Assembly (NCBI GenBank): GCA_016783355.1
Contig: JADHWR010000010.1
Span: 1-26,399, forward strand
Direction of reading: 5' to 3'
DNA from: Candidatus Omnitrophota bacterium
Lineage (GTDB): Bacteria; Omnitrophota; Gorgyraeia; Gygaellales; JAHJCI01
DNA: 26,399 nucleotides
The position numbers and the translations under genes are program-made. Below the pieces are notes generated by a model, which saw only the letters and a program-made list of their open reading frames with translations, did not search any database and was not told the DNA's origin. How positions within the stretch are numbered: the first letter of the stretch is position 1; every line of letters begins with the position of its first letter. Shown here one piece after another: positions 7,613 to 16,080 of the stretch.

Positions 7613-8994
7613 TTATTACTCCCCTTTGTAACTGCCACATCCATTGCCTCTTTTAAACTTCCTACAGATATCAAATCAAGTCTGTGGCCTTTATTGTCAG
7701 AATCCTTTAAATTGCCCTTTGGTAAAATACAGGCCTTGAACCCCAATCTTTGCGCCTCCTTTAACCGCAAACCAACCTGTAATACGCTGCGGGTTTCACC
7801 GCCCAATCCCACTTCACCAAAAATGATACTATTATCAACAACTGGCTGATCAGAAAAAGCAGAGGCAATCGCCAAACTGACGGCCAAATCTGCTGCCGGA
7901 TCCTCTATCTTTATTCCTCCAACAACATTTATAAAGACATCCTCATTTTGTAAATGGAGGCCGATTCTTTTCTCTAATACAGCAATGAGAAGGTTGAGGC
8001 GATTATAATCAAAACCCTGGCTGCGGCGACTTGGATAGCCAAAGCCAGCATGAGAGCATAATGCCTGGATTTCCACAAACAAGGGTCGAGTTCCCTCTAA
8101 AATAGAAGTAACTACTGTGCCAGAGACATTATGCTCTCGCTCCTCTAAAAAAACCTGTGAAGGATTTCCTATTTCTTTTAAACCCTGACTGGTCATTTCA
8201 AAAACACCAATCTCATTAACTGAACCAAAGCGGTTCTTCACTGCCCGCAATATACGATACAAAGAGAACCCCTCTCCTTCAAAATAGAGGACACAGTCCA
8301 CAAGATGTTCCAAAACACGCGGTCCAGCAATTGTGCCCTCTTTAGTAATGTGGCCAATAATAAATATACTTATCCCTCTTGATTTAGCCAGCATTGCCAG
8401 TCGGCCGGCAACCTGTCTTACTTGACCGACACTTCCGGGGCTGGAACTAAGTTCGTCTGTAAACATAACCTGGATGGAATCAATAAATACAACCTTTGGA
8501 TTTAACTTGTCAATATATTCTAAAATCAAAGAAAGGCTTGTCTGGCTGACAATATAAAGACAGTCCTTGCCTAATTCTGCGCCTAATCGCTTCGCACGTA
8601 ATTTTATTTGCTTTTCTGACTCCTCTGCACTTACATAAAGGACGCGCACTCCCTCCTTTGTCAATCCTTGGCAAATCTGCAGGGAAATCGTTGACTTACC
8701 TATGCCCGGTGGCCCACCAAGCAAAATCACACTCCCCCCTACAATTCCACCGCCCAAAACTGTGTCTATCTCACCAATATTAGTTTTTATACGCTTAAAA
8801 TCTTCGACTGAAACATCCCTCAGTAACCGAGGCTGACCCTTAAAGAATAAAGGGGTTGTTTTCTTTCCTGTCTCTGGAGCTGTGTAAGTCTCCTCAACAA
8901 ATGAATTCCAGCTACTGCAATCAGGGCATCTGCCCAGCCACTTTGGAGATTGATAGCCACAGTTCTGACAGCTAAATACTGTTTTATTCTTCAC
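7609..8994 (-). CDS. radA: DNA repair protein RadA
   Basis: RadA is a RecA-like branch-migration helicase acting in recombination and fork repair. The zinc finger CQNCGYQSPKWLGRCPDC sits at the N-terminus. The Walker A GGPPGIGKST is about 100 residues in, the RadA-specific KNRFG motif (VKNRFGS) lies in the middle and a Lon-protease-like domain completes the C-terminal part. The GTG at 8994 gives 461 residues starting just before the zinc finger. It follows an AAGG Shine-Dalgarno at six bases and does not overlap mlaD. A longer ATG frame from 9060 would overlap the mlaD 3' end by 56 bases and add a non-homologous basic leader encoded by GGTAAAA repeats, so it is rejected. disA, which follows radA in Bacillus, is missing. 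Confidence 0.95.
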   Translation of the reverse strand: MKNKTVFSCQNCGYQSPKWLGRCPDCSSWNSFVEETYTAPETGKKTTPLFFKGQPRLLRDVSVEDFKRIKTNIGEIDTVLGGGIVGGSVILLGGPPGIGKSTISLQICQGLTKEGVRVLYVSAEESEKQIKLRAKRLGAELGKDCLYIVSQTSLSLILEYIDKLNPKVVFIDSIQVMFTDELSSSPGSVGQVRQVAGRLAMLAKSRGISIFIIGHITKEGTIAGPRVLEHLVDCVLYFEGEGFSLYRILRAVKNRFGSVNEIGVFEMTSQGLKEIGNPSQVFLEEREHNVSGTVVTSILEGTRPLFVEIQALCSHAGFGYPSRRSQGFDYNRLNLLIAVLEKRIGLHLQNEDVFINVVGGIKIEDPAADLAVSLAIASAFSDQPVVDNSIIFGEVGLGGETRSVLQVGLRLKEAQRLGFKACILPKGNLKDSDNKGHRLDLISVGSLKEAMDVAVTKGSNK

Positions 8995-9004
8995 CTTTAA
9001 CCTT

Positions 9005-9697
9005 TTACCTTTTACCCTTGGTCTCTTTGAACAGCTTCCATGGATGTTGACGAATATCACTGACCAATGCCTCTAATTCTTTATATATTTTATCATCATA
9101 AAGCAATCTACCCAGGGTTCCCTCTTTTGATTTTAATCGTTGAATTAAATCATTTAATTCCACATACAAGCTTTCATCATACAACAATTTCCCTAAAGTC
9201 CCCTCTTCTGCTTTTATCCTCTGAATAACCTCCTTTAAATCATCGGTTATTACTTCTGCATCCTCTAACCAGCTCTGCATTAATAAGGGACTTTTACCAA
9301 TCAAGTAACCGTCGCGCTGCAGAAAGTCATTGCTGTCAGATGTAGGTACAATCTCAATATATTTCTCACCTAAAAGCCCCAATGTGCAGATATATACAGC
9401 AGAGTCCCTGGGAATCAATAAATTCTGTTTTAACCAGGCAATAACCTCAATCTGCATCTTGCCTTCCTCTGCATTTTGCTTAAAATTAACCTTTTTGACC
9501 TCGCCCGCTTCTAAACCAGCCACACGGACAGGGGAACCGGGCTTTATGCCACCAGCAAAATCAAAGATAATTCTAATTGGATATCCTTTGTAGAAACTCC
9601 TTAAATCAGCAATGCTAAAAACAAATATCGCTAGAATCACCAAACCAACAAAAACAAATATACCAACCTTTAATTCTATTTTGGATTTATCGTCCAT
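9005..9697 (-). CDS. mlaD: MCE-domain substrate-binding protein, MlaD type
   Basis: Periplasmic, inner-membrane-anchored phospholipid carrier subunit of the Mla ABC system. Residues ~10-30 form one membrane helix (VGIFVFVGLVILAIFVFSI). The single MCE domain (~38-120) contains the typical VRVAGLEAGEVKKV. The C-terminal part carries two copies of a KxxEGTLGxLLYD unit (around residues 163 and 190), a pattern common after MCE domains. The ATG at 9697 overlaps the mlaF end by 22 bases but has a strong AGAGGAGG Shine-Dalgarno, so it is credible. At 230 residues it is longer than E. coli MlaD because of these C-terminal repeats. No mlaB or mlaC is seen. Confidence 0.9.
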   Translation of the reverse strand: MDDKSKIELKVGIFVFVGLVILAIFVFSIADLRSFYKGYPIRIIFDFAGGIKPGSPVRVAGLEAGEVKKVNFKQNAEEGKMQIEVIAWLKQNLLIPRDSAVYICTLGLLGEKYIEIVPTSDSNDFLQRDGYLIGKSPLLMQSWLEDAEVITDDLKEVIQRIKAEEGTLGKLLYDESLYVELNDLIQRLKSKEGTLGRLLYDDKIYKELEALVSDIRQHPWKLFKETKGKR

Positions 9698-10446
9698 TCG
9701 TCCTCCTCTGTAATTGGACCCCGAGACAGTCCATTAATAAATTGGTGCACAAATGGATTATCTGTATTTTTAATCTCCTCGGGCGAGCTACTATAAATAA
9801 TCTTTCCATTGTAAAGCATACTGATCCTATCTGCTACTTTGTAGGCACTATTCATATCGTGAGTAACAGCCACAGAGGTTATCTTCAGTTTTCTCTGAAG
9901 TTCTTTAATCAACTCATTAATCGCGTCAGCTGAAATTGGGTCAACCCCTGTTGTTGGCTCATCATAAAGGATAATCTCCGGGTTTATACAGATTGCCCGC
10001 GCTAAAGCTACGCGTTTCTTCATTCCGCCACTTAATTCTGACGGCATCAAATCCTCTACCCCTTCCAGGCCAACCAACCTTAATGATTCCTTCACGCGCA
10101 AGAAGAGTTCATTGCCGCAGAGATGCCTGTGTTCAATAAGGGCAAAACCTACATTTTCTAAAACATTTAAAGAATCAAAAAGGGCACCACCCTGAAAAAG
10201 CATTCCCATCTTCAGACGCACAAGATTCAACCCCTTTTCATCCAACTTGGTAATATCCTTTTCATTAATCAGGATACGGCCCCTATCTGGCGTTAAAATA
10301 CCCATAATATGTTTTAATAAAACTGATTTTCCACATCCGGAACGGCCAATAATTACTGTTGTCCTGCCTTTTTCAATAGTCAAATTCAGCCCGTCCAGAA
10401 CCTTGTGATTATTGAATGACTTTGTTAAATTTTCTATCTTAATCAT
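9676..10446 (-). CDS. mlaF: Phospholipid ABC transporter ATPase, MlaF type
   Basis: Cytoplasmic ATPase that powers lipid movement with MlaE and MlaD. It has Walker A GRSGCGKS near residue 35, a Q-loop (MLFQGGALFDSLNVLENV) near residue 83, the signature LSGGMKKRVALARA and Walker B IILYDEPTTGVDP, then an H-loop (AVTHDM). The 'FDSLNVxENVxFxL' stretch is typical of MlaF/Ttg2A. The ATG at 10446 (MIKIENLTKSF, 256 residues) is preferred. An upstream in-frame start at 10488 would add a hydrophobic leader lying entirely inside mlaE. The gene starts two bases after the mlaE stop. Confidence 0.93.
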   Translation of the reverse strand: MIKIENLTKSFNNHKVLDGLNLTIEKGRTTVIIGRSGCGKSVLLKHIMGILTPDRGRILINEKDITKLDEKGLNLVRLKMGMLFQGGALFDSLNVLENVGFALIEHRHLCGNELFLRVKESLRLVGLEGVEDLMPSELSGGMKKRVALARAICINPEIILYDEPTTGVDPISADAINELIKELQRKLKITSVAVTHDMNSAYKVADRISMLYNGKIIYSSSPEEIKNTDNPFVHQFINGLSRGPITEEDEWTINPK

Positions 10447-10448
10447 TC

Positions 10449-11231
10449 TTAAGGGAAGGCAAAATAGAAAAGCGCTGTAAAAAGGCAATCGGCCACGATA
10501 ATCAGGATAAATGAAGTTACAACAGTATTGGTGGTGGCGCGGCCAACTCCTTCTGCTCCGCCTTTTGCCTTAAAGCCATGGTAACAGCTTGTTATTGCAA
10601 TAATCATACCGAAGAAAATTGTCTTTAATAATCCGGAGAACAAATCCTTAAACATTATTGCATCAAAAGTAATATTCAAATACATGCGCGAGGTAATCCC
10701 TAAGCGATAAACACAAATAATATATCCTCCTAATATACCAAGCAAATTAGCGTAAACTGTCAAAAGGGGAAGCATTAGGCTAAGGGCGATCAGCCGCGGC
10801 AGGGCTAAATATTTTATTGGACTGTAGGCTAATGTTTTTAAAGCGTCAATCTGCTCAGTTACCTGCATTGTTCCAATCTCGGCAGTAATTGCCGCGCCTA
10901 CCCGGCCAGCCACAACCAGGGCGGTAATCACAGGCCCCAATTCACGCACCATAGAAAGTGCAACAATGCTGGCAATATACATTTCACTGCCGAGCCGCTG
11001 CATTAAATATGCTATCTGGAGTCCAAAAATCAATCCAAGAAAAAATGAGATAAGCGAAACGATAGGCAAGCTATCAGAGCCACTGCGTTTAGCGAAGTTC
11101 AATGTGCGCTTAAACTCAAAGGGACGGGTAAAACAATAGCGAAGACAAAGAAGGAATAATACGCCTAAGCCACCAAAGAAATAAAAAAAAATTGAAAAAG
11201 ATTTACCTATTTTTTTCAGCCAATTTAGCAT
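10449..11231 (-). CDS. mlaE: Phospholipid ABC transporter permease, MlaE type
   Basis: Inner-membrane permease of the Mla lipid-transport system. The 260-residue protein has several hydrophobic helices. The family's most conserved stretch, MVRELGPVITALVVAGRVGAAITAEIGTMQVTEQIDAL, occupies ~93-130 and contains the EIGTM coupling region. The N-terminus has an amphipathic/hydrophobic lead (FSIFFYFFGGLGVLFLLCL). It lies directly after clpC and is followed by mlaF and mlaD, completing a minimal mlaEFD set. Placement of a lipid transporter between clpC and radA is not part of the Bacillus arrangement and looks like an insertion into that gene order. Confidence 0.93.
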   Translation of the reverse strand: MLNWLKKIGKSFSIFFYFFGGLGVLFLLCLRYCFTRPFEFKRTLNFAKRSGSDSLPIVSLISFFLGLIFGLQIAYLMQRLGSEMYIASIVALSMVRELGPVITALVVAGRVGAAITAEIGTMQVTEQIDALKTLAYSPIKYLALPRLIALSLMLPLLTVYANLLGILGGYIICVYRLGITSRMYLNITFDAIMFKDLFSGLLKTIFFGMIIAITSCYHGFKAKGGAEGVGRATTNTVVTSFILIIVADCLFTALFYFAFP

Positions 11232-11245
11232 TAGACCTTTCCGCT

Positions 11246-13660
11246 TTATTCAAAAACCAACTCTTCGCCCTTACGCTCTACATGAATGAGCTTTTTCTTC
11301 TTTAACTGGCCGGAGATTATCTGAGTGGATAAGGGGTCTTCTAAGTAGCGCTGCATTGTTCTTTTTAACGGCCGCGCCCCAAAAACAGGGTCAAAGCCCT
11401 TCTCAACGAAAAGTTGCTTTGCTTGCACACTAACCTTTAAAGTGAGACCTTGGTCTTTCAGACGCTCACCAAGCTCGCTAAGCTCTAAATCAACAATTGC
11501 GTCCAAATCCTCCTTTGCCAGAGGATGAAATACAATTGTCTCATCAATGCGATTTAAAAACTCTGGTTTGAATGTCTGTTTTACCTGCTCAAGGAGCTTC
11601 TCTTTCATCTCTTCATAACCCAATTCCTCTTTCTGTGCCTTAAAACCGAGTGAGCTGGTCTTACGAATTAAGTCTGCGCCAACATTTGAGGTCATAATCA
11701 CAATGGTATTGCGAAAATCTACCCTTCGTCCATAACTGTCTGTTAGTCTTCCCTCTTCAAAAACCTGCAAAAGTAAATTAAATACATCAGGGTGTGCCTT
11801 TTCAATCTCATCTAAAAGGATTACGGCATAGGGTCTGCGCCTGACCCTCTCTGTGAGTTGACCCCCCTCTTCATAACCCACATATCCTGGCGGCGCACCA
11901 ATAAGTCTGGAGAGATTAAACTTCTCCATATATTCAGACATATCATATTGAAGAAGGGCATCTTCATCACCAAACATAAACTCAGCCAATGCACGGGCAA
12001 GTAATGTCTTACCTACTCCCGTGGGGCCCAAAAAGATGAATGAGCCAATCGGCCGCCGCGGGTCTTTTATCCCGGAGCGTGCACGCCGGATAGCGCGGGC
12101 AATCGCTGAAATTGGTTCATCCTGTCCAATCACGCGCTGATGCAATTCATCCTCAATTCTTAATAACTTCTCCCCCTCTTTTTGTTCCAATCTAAAAAGA
12201 GGAACGCCTGTCCATTGTGATACAATCCTTGCAATATCCTCAGCGCAAACTTGTGGCTTTAATCCATCTTTTGTCTCTTGCCAGCTCTTATTTAGTTGCC
12301 CTAATTTTTCACGTGCCTGTTTTTCTTCATCGCGCAGAGTTGCCGCCTTTTCAAAATCTTGAGATTTAATGTATGTTTCTTTCTCCTTCTTGATTGCCTC
12401 AATCTTATCTTCTATCTCCTTAATCTCCGGCGGAGGCACTAAAACATTCAAGCGGGCACGTGAGCCTGTCTCATCGATTAAATCAATTGCCTTATCAGGA
12501 AGATACCTTCCGGTTATATAACGGTCAGAAAGCTTTGCTGCTGCTTCTAATGCCTCATCAAGATATGTCACACGATGATGAGCCTCATATCTTTGCCGCA
12601 AGCCCTTTAATATCTCGATCGTTTGGACAACATTAGGCGGCTCAACTGTAATTGTCTGAAATCTCCGCTCAAGAGCAGCGTCCTTTTCAATATGCTTGCG
12701 ATATTCATCGAGGGTAGTTGCGCCGATACATTGAATCTCTCCCCTTGAGAGGGCGGGCTTTAAAATATTAGAAGCATCGATTGCACCCTCTGCAGCACCG
12801 GCGCCGACAAGGGTATGAAGTTCATCGATAAAAATAATTACATTACGTGAACGCTTAATCTCATCCATTACTGCCTTAATCCTCTCCTCAAATTGGCCGC
12901 GATACTTTGTACCAGCAATCATCAAGGCTAAATCCAGAACAATAATCCGCTTATTTTTTAATAGCTCCGGCACATTGTCGGCAATAATTGCCTGAGCAAG
13001 ACCTTCCACAATAGCAGTCTTGCCTACTCCTGCTTCGCCTAAAAGAACAGGATTATTTTTTGTGCGCCGGCTGAGTATCTGAATTACTCTTTCAATCTCA
13101 ACACGCCGGTCAATCACCGGATCAAGTTTTTCCTCTTTAGCAAGAATAGTTAGATCTCGACCAAAGGCATCAAGGGCGGGTGTTTTGCTTTTGGCCTTCT
13201 GAGGCTGGCTATATCCGGGGGTGGCCGAACCTAAAAAATTCATGATCTGCTTACGCATCAGCTCTAAATCAAGACTTAAATTCATCAACACCCGAGCTGC
13301 TACTCCTTCACCCTCACGAATAAGACCCAAAAGTATATGCTCTGTGCCAATATAGTTATGGCCTAAAGCCCGGGCCTCTTCAGCAGCTAACTCCAGAACC
13401 TTTTTTGCACGCGGGGTAAAAGGAATATCGCCGATAATCTGCGTGGAGGGACCAATCTGCACCAGTTTTTCAACCTCTAAACGAATTGCCTGTAGGGATA
13501 AGCCCATATTCTCCAATACTGCTGCCGCCACTCCCTCGCCTTCACGAATAAGGCCCAAAAGTACATGCTCGGTGCCAATATAATCATGATTAAAATGCCT
13601 TGCTTCTTCTTTTGCTAAGATAATTACCTTTCTTGCACGCTCTGTAAAACGATTAAGCAT
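11246..13660 (-). CDS. clpC: AAA+ protein-unfolding ATPase ClpC
   Basis: Unfolds substrates and feeds them to ClpP. The 804 residues carry two N-terminal Clp_N repeats (1-145), first AAA+ domain with GEAGVGKT, a UVR-containing middle region (KIEAIKKEKETYIKSQDFEKAATLRDEEKQ, ~420-450), and a second AAA+ domain with GPTGVGKT and the Walker B segment ILLDEIEKAHPDV. Both Clp_N repeats keep the GTEH motif (glutamates 31 and 107), equivalent by my alignment to E32 and E106, which bind phosphoarginine in B. subtilis ClpC. The protein could therefore read the McsB mark. It follows mcsB in the same direction by 14 bases, with a GGGGAGGAT Shine-Dalgarno before the ATG. clpP is not in the window. Confidence 0.97.
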   Translation of the reverse strand: MLNRFTERARKVIILAKEEARHFNHDYIGTEHVLLGLIREGEGVAAAVLENMGLSLQAIRLEVEKLVQIGPSTQIIGDIPFTPRAKKVLELAAEEARALGHNYIGTEHILLGLIREGEGVAARVLMNLSLDLELMRKQIMNFLGSATPGYSQPQKAKSKTPALDAFGRDLTILAKEEKLDPVIDRRVEIERVIQILSRRTKNNPVLLGEAGVGKTAIVEGLAQAIIADNVPELLKNKRIIVLDLALMIAGTKYRGQFEERIKAVMDEIKRSRNVIIFIDELHTLVGAGAAEGAIDASNILKPALSRGEIQCIGATTLDEYRKHIEKDAALERRFQTITVEPPNVVQTIEILKGLRQRYEAHHRVTYLDEALEAAAKLSDRYITGRYLPDKAIDLIDETGSRARLNVLVPPPEIKEIEDKIEAIKKEKETYIKSQDFEKAATLRDEEKQAREKLGQLNKSWQETKDGLKPQVCAEDIARIVSQWTGVPLFRLEQKEGEKLLRIEDELHQRVIGQDEPISAIARAIRRARSGIKDPRRPIGSFIFLGPTGVGKTLLARALAEFMFGDEDALLQYDMSEYMEKFNLSRLIGAPPGYVGYEEGGQLTERVRRRPYAVILLDEIEKAHPDVFNLLLQVFEEGRLTDSYGRRVDFRNTIVIMTSNVGADLIRKTSSLGFKAQKEELGYEEMKEKLLEQVKQTFKPEFLNRIDETIVFHPLAKEDLDAIVDLELSELGERLKDQGLTLKVSVQAKQLFVEKGFDPVFGARPLKRTMQRYLEDPLSTQIISGQLKKKKLIHVERKGEELVFE

Positions 13661-13674
13661 TGTAAATCCTCCCC

Positions 13675-14721
13675 TTATTGTAATTTCTGCCGTAATACCT
13701 CTGCTCGCTTTAAATCTCTCTCCCGGGCGCTCAGTTTTTTTTCCTCAATCTTCTGCAAATGAGCAGGCTGGGTAATCAGAAATAGCTCATTAACAGTGCG
13801 CGCGTTAATCTCTTTAATCATACCCAAATCCACACCGAGTCTGACCATTGAGAGCAACTCAATTAGTTCCTCTGAACTAATCAGATGTGCGCTTTTAAGA
13901 ATCCCGAAGGCACGCCAGATTCTATCTTCAAGAAAGGCGTGATTACGGGAAAGCAATACCTCGCGCATACTTTTTTCCTGTCCAATTACCTGCCGGATTA
14001 AACCATTTAGATTTTGCAAAATCTCCTCTTCTGTATGCCCCAAAGAGACCTGATTTGAAACCTGAAAGAAATTGCCGTGAGCCTTTGTTCCTTCTCCGTA
14101 TAGACCACGCGTGGTAAAACTCAATTTTGCGATTGCCTCTAAGATGCGATTGATTGAATTACTCATTACCAAGGCAGGCAGATGCAGCATTACTGAAGCA
14201 CGCATCCCTGTGCCTGTATTGGTAGGGCAAGTAGTTAAATAGCCCCAGTCAGGCAAAAAGGCAAAATTTACCTCTTGGCTTAAAATATCATCAACCTTAT
14301 TAATGATATTAAATACCTCAAAGAGGTTAAAGCCGGATTGCACTACCTGAATTCTTAGATGATCTTCCTCATTGACCATTATTGCTAAGATTTCTTCATC
14401 ATCAATGATAATCGCTTTATTGTTTGAGGCGCGGGCGAATTCCAGAGACATAAGATGTCTCTCTACCAGGAACTGACGGTCAATCCCGCTTAGTTCACTT
14501 AAAGCAAATACAGTCGTCTTTTTCAATAAATCAACGGAGGATACTATTGTCTTTATAGTCTTTAGGATTTCCCCTGATTGAATTTTGCCCGCTTTATGAG
14601 GAAAGGGAAAGCCGGTCAAATTTCTTGCCAGACGAATACGGGTAGAAATAACCACATCTGAATTTGGGCCTGTCCCCCTTAACCACTCTGTCGTATGATT
14701 TATAAGATTATTTATTTTCAT
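13675..14721 (-). CDS. mcsB: Protein arginine kinase McsB
   Basis: Phosphorylates arginine residues of proteins; in Bacillus and Staphylococcus this marks them for ClpCP degradation. The 348-residue protein has the phosphagen-kinase fold. It shows the STRIRLARNLTGFPFP segment (~27-41), TCPTNTGTGMRASVMLHLPAL with the reactive-site cysteine (~163-184) and the RGLYGEGTKAHGNFFQVSNQVSLG loop (~208-231). At the C-terminus the RDxxRA motif (RDLKRA, 335-340), the allosteric phosphoarginine pocket in B. subtilis McsB, is intact. So this is a protein kinase rather than a metabolite-type arginine kinase. It overlaps mcsA by 14 bases, and clpC follows. The family is best known from Firmicutes, and its presence in a diderm with Mla and Lol systems is notable. 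Confidence 0.95.
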   Translation of the reverse strand: MKINNLINHTTEWLRGTGPNSDVVISTRIRLARNLTGFPFPHKAGKIQSGEILKTIKTIVSSVDLLKKTTVFALSELSGIDRQFLVERHLMSLEFARASNNKAIIIDDEEILAIMVNEEDHLRIQVVQSGFNLFEVFNIINKVDDILSQEVNFAFLPDWGYLTTCPTNTGTGMRASVMLHLPALVMSNSINRILEAIAKLSFTTRGLYGEGTKAHGNFFQVSNQVSLGHTEEEILQNLNGLIRQVIGQEKSMREVLLSRNHAFLEDRIWRAFGILKSAHLISSEELIELLSMVRLGVDLGMIKEINARTVNELFLITQPAHLQKIEEKKLSARERDLKRAEVLRQKLQ

Positions 14722-15208
14722 TCTTCTCTAATCTTTTAATCTGATCACGAAGCTGCGCTGCCTCCTCAAAGGCTTCCTCCTCTATTGCCTTCTGGAGCCT
14801 AAGGCGCAATTCCAATAAACCTGCCTTCTTTTTCCCCCGGCCAGACACCTTAAGAGGCACTTTACCTCGATGCTGAGTTGAACCATGGATGCGCTTTAAG
14901 AGAGGATTAAGATACCGTTTAAAGATAATATAACATTGAGGACAACCTAAGCGGCCAATCTTCTTAAAATCCTGGTAACTAAATCCACATTTTGGACATT
15001 TAAGCTGCGCCCCGAGTTTCTCTTCATCAGGCTTTTCCGTAAACTGGGCAAGGCCGGCTAAAAGATCTGCAAGGCCAAACTGCTGTTCCATCTCAGTACT
15101 CTTTTTATGGGCACAGCCCTCACAGAGATGTAATTCACTGATTGCTCCATCAACAATCTCAGTCAGATGCACTGTTGCCTGGTTTTTCCCACAAAGGTCA
15201 CATAGCAT
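14708..15208 (-). CDS. mcsA: McsA, zinc-finger activator of McsB
   Basis: Adaptor that activates McsB and helps link it to ClpC. The 166-residue protein has two four-cysteine zinc sites, C3/C6/C29/C32 and C71/C74/C89/C92 (CPKC...CPQC). The HRGKVP segment lies near residue 113, and a C-terminal UVR motif (LRLRLQKAIEEEAFEEAAQLRDQIKRLE, ~132-160) matches the UVR region of ClpC. All features of full-length McsA are present. It starts three bases after ilvE and overlaps mcsB. In Firmicutes the preceding gene is ctsR, the repressor of this operon; here ilvE stands in that place, so control must differ. Confidence 0.94.
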   Translation of the reverse strand: MLCDLCGKNQATVHLTEIVDGAISELHLCEGCAHKKSTEMEQQFGLADLLAGLAQFTEKPDEEKLGAQLKCPKCGFSYQDFKKIGRLGCPQCYIIFKRYLNPLLKRIHGSTQHRGKVPLKVSGRGKKKAGLLELRLRLQKAIEEEAFEEAAQLRDQIKRLEKNENK

Positions 15209-15210
15209 TC

Positions 15211-16080
15211 TTAGTATCTAATTCCCTCTATTCTTGTGCGCTTTCTAAACTCCTGCCTCAACATCGAGAGCATCTTTCCCGGTTTTCCTTTACCAATAGT
15301 TCTGCCATCAACAGAAACTACAGGAACAAGCTCTGCTGCTGTGCCGGTTAAAAATACCTCATCAGCAATATAAAGCTCGTGGCGGGTAAGCACGTGTTCG
15401 TGCGCAGGAATCTTCAAATCGCGGACAATTTCTAAAACTATATCACGCGTAATTCCCCGCAGCGTCCCCATACACTGGGGCGGCGTATAAAGCTGGTTAT
15501 CTTTCACAAGAAATATATTATCGCCGCTACACTCAGCAATATAACCAAGAGCATCAAGCATGATTGCCTCCTGGAAACCGGCGTTGATTGCCTCTATCTT
15601 TGCCAGAATATTATTTAAGTAATTCAGTGACTTAACCTGAGGATTTAATGCCTCGGGGTGATTGCGAATCGTCGGAACAGTAATCAACTTCAAACCACTT
15701 TTGTAGAGTTTATCCGGATATAAAGCAATCTTATCAGTAATGATAATAACGCTTGCATTGCCTTCACACTTGTAAGGATTCAGTCCTAAATCTCCTTCTC
15801 CGCGCGTCACAATCAGCCGAACATAACCATTATCTATCTTATTTATCTTTAATGTCTTGATTACTGCTTCAATCATTTGCTGTTTATTCAAAGGAATAGT
15901 CAAAACAATGCTCTGCGCTGATTCAAAAAGGCGCTCAATATGCTCCTTTAGTTTGAAAACTAAACGGTTATAGCTGCGAATCCCCTCAAATATACCATCT
16001 CCGTATAAAAGCCCGTGGTCAAAGACAGAAATCTTTGCTTGTTTCTTCTCATAAAATTTACCATTAATATAAACCTTCAT
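15211..16080 (-). CDS. ilvE: Branched-chain amino acid aminotransferase (class IV PLP enzyme)
   Basis: Last step of valine, leucine and isoleucine synthesis, swapping the amino group with glutamate. The 289 residues show the class IV fold. It opens with VYINGKFYEKKQAKISVFDHGLLYGDGIFEGIRSY, and the RLIVTRGEGDLGLNP stretch lies near residue 98. The PLP lysine is in VKSLNYLNNILAKIEA near residue 150, and the C-terminal EVFLTGTAAELVPV is conserved. Related D-amino-acid transaminase and aminodeoxychorismate lyase share the fold. The GxGxxGLNP and KSLNYLNN motifs favour IlvE, but substrate cannot be proved from sequence. It overlaps the lolD stop in an ATGA and is followed by mcsA. Confidence 0.9.
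   Translation of the reverse strand: MKVYINGKFYEKKQAKISVFDHGLLYGDGIFEGIRSYNRLVFKLKEHIERLFESAQSIVLTIPLNKQQMIEAVIKTLKINKIDNGYVRLIVTRGEGDLGLNPYKCEGNASVIIITDKIALYPDKLYKSGLKLITVPTIRNHPEALNPQVKSLNYLNNILAKIEAINAGFQEAIMLDALGYIAECSGDNIFLVKDNQLYTPPQCMGTLRGITRDIVLEIVRDLKIPAHEHVLTRHELYIADEVFLTGTAAELVPVVSVDGRTIGKGKPGKMLSMLRQEFRKRTRIEGIRY

Noticed and set aside
8995..9060. Longer radA start at 9060
   Set aside because: It would add 22 residues encoded by the mlaD 3' end and GGTAAAA repeats, and the zinc finger of the family begins right after the GTG at 8994.
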